A stretch of 64,000 nucleotides of DNA, from the NCBI RefSeq assembly GCF_001509795.1, contig NZ_LLZN01000024.1, positions 1 through 64,000 on the forward strand, given 5' to 3'. The stretch is from Streptomyces sp. NRRL WC-3605. GTDB taxonomy: Bacteria > Actinomycetota > Actinomycetes > Streptomycetales > Streptomycetaceae. The position numbers were made by a program, and so were the translations under genes. This document shows, piece after piece, positions 57,732 through 64,000 of this stretch; positions within the stretch are counted from its first letter, which is position 1; every line of letters begins with the position of its first letter. The notes under the pieces were generated by a model. That model saw only the letters and a program-made list of their open reading frames with translations. It was not told the origin of the DNA and did no database searches.

Positions 57732-58556
57732 GTGTCGGACCCGATGCGCCCGCCCGTCTCCGCCCAGCACCCCCAGGGGACACCGCGCTCCGGCCCCTCC
57801 CGGCCCCGCTCCGGCCTGCGCACCGCCGTGGTCTGGGAGGTCCTCCAGGAGGCCCTGGACCGCCGGGTCAAGGCCACCGGCCGCCCCGCGCTGGACGTCC
57901 TGGACACCGGGGGCGGCAGCGGCAACTTCGCGGTGCCCCTGGCCCGCCTGGGGCACCGCGTCACCGTCGTCGACCCCAGCCCCAACGCGCTCTTCGCCCT
58001 GGAGCGGCGCGCCGCCGAGGCCGACGTGGCCGACCGCGTGCAGGGCGTCCAGGGCGACGCCCACGGCCTGTTCGACGTGGCCGAGCGCGGCGCGTACGAC
58101 GTCGTGCTGTGTCACGGCGTGCTCGAGTACGTCGACGACCCCGCCGAGGGCCTGCGCAACGCGGTGGCCGCGCTGCGCACCGAGGGCGTGCTCAGTCTGC
58201 TCGCCGCGGGACTCGGCGGCGCGGTGCTGTCCCGGGCACTCGCCGGCCACTTCACGGAGGCCAAGCGGGCCCTGGAGGACCCCGACGGCCGCTGGGGCCA
58301 GGGCGACCCGGTGCCCCGGCGCTTCACCGCGGAGCAGCTCACAGGACTCGTCGAGGGCGCGGGCCTGCGGGTCGGCGCCGTGCACGGGGTGCGGGTCTTC
58401 GCCGACCTCGTACCGGGCGTGCTCGTGGACACCGAGCCCGGTGCGCTGGAGGCGCTGCTGAAGCTGGAGGAGGCGGCGGCCGAGCTGCCCGCGTTCCACT
58501 CGGTGGCCACCCAGCTCCATGTGCTCGGCGAGACGCCGGAGACGGCCGGGGCCTGA
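57732..58556 (+). CDS. Class I SAM-dependent methyltransferase
   Basis: A 274-residue enzyme with the SAM-binding motif VLDTGGGSGNFAVPLARLGHRVTVVDPSPNAL (motif I and acidic residue), DAHGLFDV (motif II) and YDVVLCHGVLEYVDDPAEGLRN (post-motif). It looks like an UbiE/SmtA-type small-molecule or tRNA-cap enzyme, but no substrate can be named. The GTG start follows GAGGAG by nine bases. It lies 247 bases after the HEPN gene. Confidence 0.87.
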   Translation: MSDPMRPPVSAQHPQGTPRSGPSRPRSGLRTAVVWEVLQEALDRRVKATGRPALDVLDTGGGSGNFAVPLARLGHRVTVVDPSPNALFALERRAAEADVADRVQGVQGDAHGLFDVAERGAYDVVLCHGVLEYVDDPAEGLRNAVAALRTEGVLSLLAAGLGGAVLSRALAGHFTEAKRALEDPDGRWGQGDPVPRRFTAEQLTGLVEGAGLRVGAVHGVRVFADLVPGVLVDTEPGALEALLKLEEAAAELPAFHSVATQLHVLGETPETAGA

Positions 58557-58766
58557 GCGGAAGCCGCGTTCACCCCGCCGGGCATGCCTTGATCAGGGAC
58601 TTGGCCGCACATGGAGTACGCCACAGGCCCCCCGTCCGGGCGTCCGGCGCCGTATGATCGAGGGAGACCGTTCCGGCATGACGGGTCGGCCGCTGGGGAA
58701 AGTAGATCTCAGCGAGCCGGGGCGCCATGCCGGGGCCCGGTTGGCCAATTGGCGTAGAGGGGCGGG

Positions 58767-58795
58767 TTTCACGGGGGCGATTCCCTGCCTATCCT
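58767..58795 (+). promoter_or_regulatory. Predicted promoter of the DUF3040 gene
   Basis: TTTCAC (58767-58772) and TATCCT (58790-58795) are 17 bases apart, about 50 bases upstream of the GTG at 58845, which has a good GGAGG site. The rest of the 288-base gap (58557-58844) shows nothing else I can name. Confidence 0.6.
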
Positions 58796-58844
58796 GAAGG
58801 GACCCCCCGGGTCGCCCCGGCGACTGCACGATGAGGAGGACTCC

Positions 58845-59237
58845 GTGCCGCTCTCGGAGCACGAGCAGCGCATGCTCGAGCAGATGGAGCGAGCGCTGTA
58901 CGCCGAAGATCCGAAGTTCGCGACAGCGCTTGAGGGAAGCGGGCTGCGCACGTACACCCGGCGACGGGTCTACCAGGCGGTCGCGGGCTTCCTCGTAGGT
59001 ATCGCGCTCCTCATGGCTGGAATGGTCGCCAAGCAGGTGTGGCTCAGTGTGGTGGGCTTCCTGGTGATGCTTGGCTGTGCGGTCCTCGCCGTGACCGGCT
59101 GGCGCAAGGCCCCCAAGCCGGGCGAGCAGCCCGCGGGCGGCCCGCACGCGGCCCGGCCCGCCCGGCAGAGGCGCTCCATGATGGACAGGATCGAGCAGCG
59201 CTGGCAGCGCCGCCGAGACGAGCAGGGCGGCCACTAG
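58845..59237 (+). CDS. DUF3040 membrane protein
   Basis: A 130-residue protein with the DUF3040 N-terminus (PLSEHEQRMLEQMERALYAEDPKFATAL), two membrane helices (about 45-85) and a basic C-terminus. The same protein (Rv2169c) lies just upstream of mraZ and the dcw cluster in mycobacteria. Here it also leads towards that region. Function is unknown; a link to cell-wall or division genes is suggested by conserved position only. GTG start; AGGAGG lies just upstream. Confidence 0.88.
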   Translation: MPLSEHEQRMLEQMERALYAEDPKFATALEGSGLRTYTRRRVYQAVAGFLVGIALLMAGMVAKQVWLSVVGFLVMLGCAVLAVTGWRKAPKPGEQPAGGPHAARPARQRRSMMDRIEQRWQRRRDEQGGH

Positions 59238-59255
59238 CCGCGGCTCCCGTGACGA

Positions 59256-59295
59256 CGTCAGGGGGTGACCACCGGACGGTGGTCACCCCCTGACG
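59256..59295. terminator. 19-bp perfect hairpin after DUF3040
   Basis: CGTCAGGGGGTGACCACCG (59256-59274) pairs perfectly with 59277-59295 around loop GA. It could also stop transcripts coming from the transglutaminase operon on the other strand. Confidence 0.92.
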
Positions 59296-59314
59296 CATGT
59301 CCTCAGAGGCCCGG

Positions 59315-59412
59315 GCTCTTCCGAAGAGCAGGGCTGCCCCCAAGGGCAGGGCTTGGCCGGAGACCAATGCTCTTCCGGAGACCAGGGCTCTTCCGGGGGC
59401 CAGGGCCTTTCT
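59315..59412. repeat. Degenerate GCTCTTCCGG repeats between DUF3040 and the transglutaminase gene
   Basis: Three to four degenerate copies of GCTCTTCCGrrGrCCAg recur about every 18 bases in the 212-base gap (59296-59507). On the minus strand they read as a 6-residue repeat (PPEEPW, SPEEHW, SSEEPG) in a 64-codon open frame (59283-59477) that I do not accept as a gene. Confidence 0.7.
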
Positions 59413-59507
59413 CCAGGCGTCCAGGGCACGCAGCCCGCGCGATGCCGGGGGCGCCGGGCTGCCCGCCTCGCGGTCACCCGGCGCCGTACTCCCGGCTCAG
59501 CCGGCCG

Positions 59508-61892
59508 TCACCCCCGCTGACCAGGCGACGACGGGCGGCGCCAGGTCGGCCGGGCTGCCGCCGCGCGCTGCTTCACCGCGGCCCAGCGCTCCGACAGGGC
59601 CCACACCACCCGCACGGTCGAACGCGGCGCGAGCAACGCCCGCACCCGGGTCGGCCGGCTCACCTTCGACGCCAGATCGGCGCGCACCCGGCGGACCTCC
59701 TCCGCCAGACCGGCCACCGGGCGGGGACTCGGTGCGTAGAGGACCTGCTCCACGGCGTCCGCGATGCGGTGGACGGACTCCGCCGCCGGAGGATCGAGCC
59801 GGCCGAGCCGGACGATCCGGTCCGCCGTCCTGCGCGGTGTCCGGCTGTCGTCCGGGGCTATCCCGAAGTCCCACGCCGTGTCGGTCAGTTCCTGCCAGAC
59901 CGCCAGGGTGTGCAGGGCCGACTCCTCGTCCGAGCGGCCGTGCCCGCCGAGCCGGGCCGCCCGGGTCCGCAGCCGCCACAGCGCCGGCGACAGCGGGATC
60001 AGCAGGGCCAGCAGCCCGCCGAGCGCCCAGGCCAGCGCCACGTACCAGCGGGGGCCGTCGTCGTCCGAACCCAGGGCCAGTGCCGGGGACTCGCTCGCGC
60101 ACAGCTCCGGGCGCCGGCCCGCGCAGCTGTCGCTCTCCGACGCGGACGCGGAGGGCGCCTCGCTCGCCGACTGCGAGGGGCGCGCCTCGTCCGGCTGCGC
60201 GCTGCTGGACGTGTCCGGCTGGGTGTACGACGGCACCGAACCACGGGTCGGCGTCGGCTCGAAACGGGTCCAGCCCACACCCTCGAAGTACAGCTCGGGC
60301 CACGCGTGCGCGTCCCGCAGCCCGACCGACACCGTGCCGTCGCCCTGCGGGGTGCCGGGCGCGAAGCCCACCGCGACCCGGGCCGGGATGTCCAGCGAGC
60401 GGGCCATCGCCGCCATCGCGAAGGAGAAGTGGACGCAGAAGCCCTCCTTGTCCTTCAGGAAGCGGGCGATCGCCCCCGGGCCGCTGCCCACCTTGACGTC
60501 GGTGTCGTACTGGAAGCCGCCGGTCAGCGAGAAGTAGTCCTGGAGCTTGACCGCCTGGTCGTACCGGCTCGTCGCGCCGTCGGTGACCTCGCGCGCGGTG
60601 CGGGCGACCACGTCCGGCAGCGAGTCGGGCAGCTGCGTGAACTCGCGCCGCAGCGCGGTCGGCGCCTCGGGCGCCTCCGCCAGCTGCTTGGCCGTCGGGC
60701 GCACGTCCAGGGAACGCACGCTGTAGGTGACGCCGCGCGTGGTCTGCCGGCGGTCGCCGACGACCGTCATGCCGAGCGGCTCGTACCGCCAGTCGCCGGG
60801 GATCTGCACCCCGCTCGGCGGGTACGGCATCGGCAGCCAGTTCTGCGCGTACCAGTCGGCGGCCCGGACGGTCGTCGCGATCTCGGTGCGCTTGATGTCG
60901 GGCCCCAGCCCGAAGGGGGTGGGGAACGGCTCGGGCACCGCCTCGATGGTCCGCTTGGACGGCTGCCACGTGGTGCCGTCGAAGTCGTCGAGGGACACGA
61001 TCCGCAGGTACATGTTCGAGATGTCGGTGGAGTCGGTCCGCAGGGACAGGACCTGGCGGTCCTCCTCCACGTTCAGGCTGTCGCGCAGCGACACCAGCGG
61101 GTTCACGGCGGAGATCGTCCCGCCGTTCCCGCTGCCGGCGCCGATCCCCGTGCCCGCCGGGCCGAGCAGGCCGCCGTTCATGGCGGGCAGGGCCAGCGGC
61201 ACGACCAGGGCGATGCCCAGGGCGAGCACCCCGATCCGCCGTCCCGTGCGCACCGGCGCCACGGCCGCGCCCGGTGCCGCGCCGGGGTGGCGTGGGGCCC
61301 CGCTGAAGACGCGGCCCCACTGCGAGAGCCGGTCGCGTCCCTCGGCCAGCAGCAGCATCAGATAGCCGACGGCGGCGACCACGAACCACAGCCCGTCCGC
61401 CGCCCCCTCCGACAGCCCGGCGGCCACCGAGTACAGCGCGAGCAGCGGCAGCCCGGCGGGGGCGGCGCTGCGGAACGTCACCGCGACGGCGTCCACCGCG
61501 AGCCCGATGACCAGGACACCGCCGACCAGCATCAGCCGGATGCCCGGCGTGAGCGGGGCGGGAGCCGAGTAGTGGCCGACGTCCTCGCCGCCCGCCTGGA
61601 GCAGGTCGCCGAAGTGACGGAACGCCTCCGGGCCGGGGACCACCCCGAGCACGGCCTGGCTGCTCGCGAACGCCAGGGTCAGCAGCGCCAGCGCGACGAC
61701 GGCCTGGGTCGCCACGGTCAGCGGCCGGGCCAGCGGCACCCGCCGGGTCAGCATGCCCACCCCGGTCTGGATCGACAGCAGCAGGGCCGCCTGCACCAGC
61801 CAGCTCACCGACATGACCAGCGGCAGCAGGGCGCAGGACGCCATCAGGGTGGCCGCCGCGGCGCACAGCGCCATCCGTGTCCGCCCGCTCAT
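59508..61892 (-). CDS. Transglutaminase-like membrane protein
   Basis: A 794-residue protein. About seven membrane helices fill residues 10-250. A periplasmic DUF3488/transglutaminase region follows, with Cys in EGFCVHFSFAMAAMARSLDIPARV and His in LRDAHAWPELYFEGVGW, so the catalytic site is present. A second membrane helix and a cytosolic DUF4129-like tail (SDEESALHTLAVWQELTD) end it. It could cross-link or cut proteins at the cell surface. The ATG at 61892 is chosen: it overlaps the DUF58 stop as ATGA and has GGGGAG eight bases upstream. Part of the moxR-DUF58-transglutaminase operon. Confidence 0.9.
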   Translation of the reverse strand: MSGRTRMALCAAAATLMASCALLPLVMSVSWLVQAALLLSIQTGVGMLTRRVPLARPLTVATQAVVALALLTLAFASSQAVLGVVPGPEAFRHFGDLLQAGGEDVGHYSAPAPLTPGIRLMLVGGVLVIGLAVDAVAVTFRSAAPAGLPLLALYSVAAGLSEGAADGLWFVVAAVGYLMLLLAEGRDRLSQWGRVFSGAPRHPGAAPGAAVAPVRTGRRIGVLALGIALVVPLALPAMNGGLLGPAGTGIGAGSGNGGTISAVNPLVSLRDSLNVEEDRQVLSLRTDSTDISNMYLRIVSLDDFDGTTWQPSKRTIEAVPEPFPTPFGLGPDIKRTEIATTVRAADWYAQNWLPMPYPPSGVQIPGDWRYEPLGMTVVGDRRQTTRGVTYSVRSLDVRPTAKQLAEAPEAPTALRREFTQLPDSLPDVVARTAREVTDGATSRYDQAVKLQDYFSLTGGFQYDTDVKVGSGPGAIARFLKDKEGFCVHFSFAMAAMARSLDIPARVAVGFAPGTPQGDGTVSVGLRDAHAWPELYFEGVGWTRFEPTPTRGSVPSYTQPDTSSSAQPDEARPSQSASEAPSASASESDSCAGRRPELCASESPALALGSDDDGPRWYVALAWALGGLLALLIPLSPALWRLRTRAARLGGHGRSDEESALHTLAVWQELTDTAWDFGIAPDDSRTPRRTADRIVRLGRLDPPAAESVHRIADAVEQVLYAPSPRPVAGLAEEVRRVRADLASKVSRPTRVRALLAPRSTVRVVWALSERWAAVKQRAAAARPTWRRPSSPGQRG

Positions 61893-63252
61893 CGCCATGC
61901 CTCCCCGCCACCGGCCGCGGTGAGCCCGCCGCGCTCCTGGTCCGCCTGCCGCCACATCTCTTCCAGCGAGACGCCGCGCGGCACGCCCACGACCGTCCAC
62001 CCGGCGTCGCGCAGCAGGTGCAGCCGCTCCTCCTGCCGGGAGGTCGGGGGCGCGGGGACGTCCGTCGCCTCCCGCATCCACGTCGCGCTGTCCAGCACGA
62101 AGGCGATCGCGCCGCCGCTGCGCTGCCGCATCCGGGCGGCCACCGCCGCCTGCTCCTCGTCCAGGTCGCCGAAGAAGGCGACCAGCAGTCCCTCGTTGCC
62201 GCCGCGGAGCACGTCGTACGCGCGCGACAGGCCGGTGCCGTCGGAGTGGTCGATCACCGCGAGGGTGTCCATCATCAGCCCGGCGGCGTCCGCCGACTCC
62301 TGGCTGGCGCCCACGAACCCGTCCGCGCCCTCGCCGGGCACCGACGAGCCGGTGTCCGTCAGCAGCCGTACGTTGAAGCCTCGCTCCAGCATGTGCACCA
62401 GGACGGAGGCCGCCCCGGAGACGGCCCACTCGAACGCCGAGTCGGGGCCGGCGCCCTGGTAGGCATCGCCCCGGGTGTCGAGCAGCACGGTGCAGCGGGA
62501 GCGCTGCGGCTGCTCCTCGCGGCGCACCATGAGTTCGCCGTAGCGGGCGGTGGAGCGCCAGTGCACCCGGCGCAGGTCGTCGCCGTAGCGGTAGCCGCGC
62601 GGGATCACGTCGTCCTCGCCGGCCAGCGCCAGGGAGCGCTGCCGCCCGTCGCCGTAGCCCCTCGCCTCGCCGCCGAAGCGGACCGGCGGCAGCGGCTCCA
62701 CGCGCGGGACGACGGTGAGGTCGTCGTACGCCGAGAAGGAGCGGGTCAGCTCGCACATGCCGAACGGGTCGCTCAGGCGCAGCTGCAGCGGGCCCAGCGG
62801 ATAGCGGCCACGCAGGTCCGAGCGCACCCGGTAGGACACCTCGCGCCGCCCTCCGGCCTCCACCCGGTCCAGCACGAAGCGGGGCCGGGGCCCGAGGACG
62901 TACGGAACCCGGTCCTGGAGCATCAGCAGTCCGGTGGGCAGCCGGGAGACGTTCTCGATGCCCAGGTGCACACGGGCCTCGCTGCCCGCCGGCACGCGCG
63001 CGGGGGACAGGCGCCGGCTGCCCGCGACCCGGTAGCGGGTGCGGTACAGCACGGTCGCGCAGACCAGCGGCAGCGCGGCGAGCAGCAGCCCGACGCGCAG
63101 CAGATCGCTCTGCCCGAGCACGTAGGCGCAGACGGCGGCCGCGACGCCCGCGGCGAGGAACGACCGCCCGCGCGTCGTCAGACCGGCCAGTGCCGTGCGG
63201 ACCCCGCTGTGGTCACCGCGGTCCGCGTCGGCCGGGCCGGCCTCGCCGGAGG

Positions 63253-63256
<4 letters not shown>
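61889..63256 (-). CDS. DUF58 protein (MoxR partner)
   Basis: A 455-residue protein. Two N-terminal membrane helices (about 30-70) precede a beta-rich region. The DUF58 block is DDVIPRGYRYGDDLRRVHWRSTARYGELMVRRE, and a vWA-like domain follows (TVLLDTRGDAYQG). It is thought to work as an adaptor of MoxR ATPases. The ATG overlaps the moxR stop, and its own stop overlaps the transglutaminase start, so the three are tightly coupled. Confidence 0.92.

Positions 63257-64000
<744 letters not shown>

Noticed and set aside
59283..59477. 64-codon minus-strand open frame with PEEPW-like repeats
   Set aside because: It overlaps a terminator, has no convincing ribosome-binding site, and the repeats are explained by degenerate 18-base DNA repeats.

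Overview
The window is high-GC actinobacterial DNA, and gene content, order and leader RNAs point to the chromosomal core of a Streptomyces close to S. coelicolor. I count 62 protein genes (two cut by the window ends), plus two leader peptides, a SAM-IV riboswitch, a TPP riboswitch, a trp attenuator and several candidate operators. There are no tRNA or rRNA genes, no transposases, no CRISPR array and no sign of a genomic island. From memory, the order respiratory genes, trpD, NlpC/P60, PimB-like transferase, FadD15-like ligase, SRPBCC protein, ArsA-like ATPase, PlsC, class II DAHP synthase, Ser/Thr kinase, Rv2175c-like HTH protein, MetF and DUF3040 matches the Mycobacterium tuberculosis block around Rv2169c-Rv2196. 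The window is therefore an ancient actinobacterial synteny block leading towards the dcw cell-division cluster, not an acquired element.

Layout. 2-7327: end of ctaD, then ctaF, an L,D-transpeptidase lipoprotein, a lone receiver domain, ctaE and qcrCAB; together these make most of the cytochrome bcc-aa3 supercomplex. 7467-13090: trpD, a SAM-IV riboswitch controlling a class V PLP enzyme, a lone AsnC sensor domain, a rhomboid protease, a zinc-ribbon protein and a NYN-domain protein. 13301-21189: two tandem NlpC/P60 hydrolases, a zinc-protease-like lipoprotein, two envelope glycosyltransferases and an acyl-CoA ligase. 21487-28996: a metallophosphoesterase, SRPBCC and ArsA-like proteins, the SCO2127-like gene with glucokinase, an EEP-family hydrolase, an alpha/beta hydrolase that lacks its nucleophile, and a PlsC acyltransferase.

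29031-36648: a NarL-type two-component system, a phosphofructokinase with PPi-type residues, a D-2-hydroxyacid dehydrogenase, and a divergent aromatic pair: fused anthranilate synthase with leader peptide and attenuator, and class II DAHP synthase. 36727-39821: iron genes (iron box, bfd, bfr), a sulfite-oxidase-like enzyme, a DUF4396 protein behind a CsoR-type copper operator, and endonuclease IV carrying a 14-base homopolymer in its reading frame. 39889-49657: a PASTA kinase, thiamine genes thiO-thiS-thiG behind a TPP riboswitch and thiE apart, a wall-anchored protein with two sorting motifs, a ferredoxin reductase, the Rv2175c-like protein and metF. 49715-64000: a membrane protein with a Tyr/Gln-rich tail, an FAD amine oxidase-like protein, DUF4126, a TetR/YhgE/ABC operon, a HEPN protein, a methyltransferase, DUF3040, and a moxR-DUF58-transglutaminase operon.

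At least eleven genes and the trp leader peptide have a TAnnnT -10 hexamer 6-8 bases before the start codon and no usable ribosome-binding site, so they are probably read from leaderless mRNAs. I found no clearly new multi-gene system. The best leads are single loci: the SAM-IV/mini-ORF/PLP-enzyme unit, the copper-linked DUF4396 gene, the degraded hydrolase, the tandem LAxTG/LPxTG protein, the kinase/HTH pair, and several palindromic operators whose regulators are unknown.
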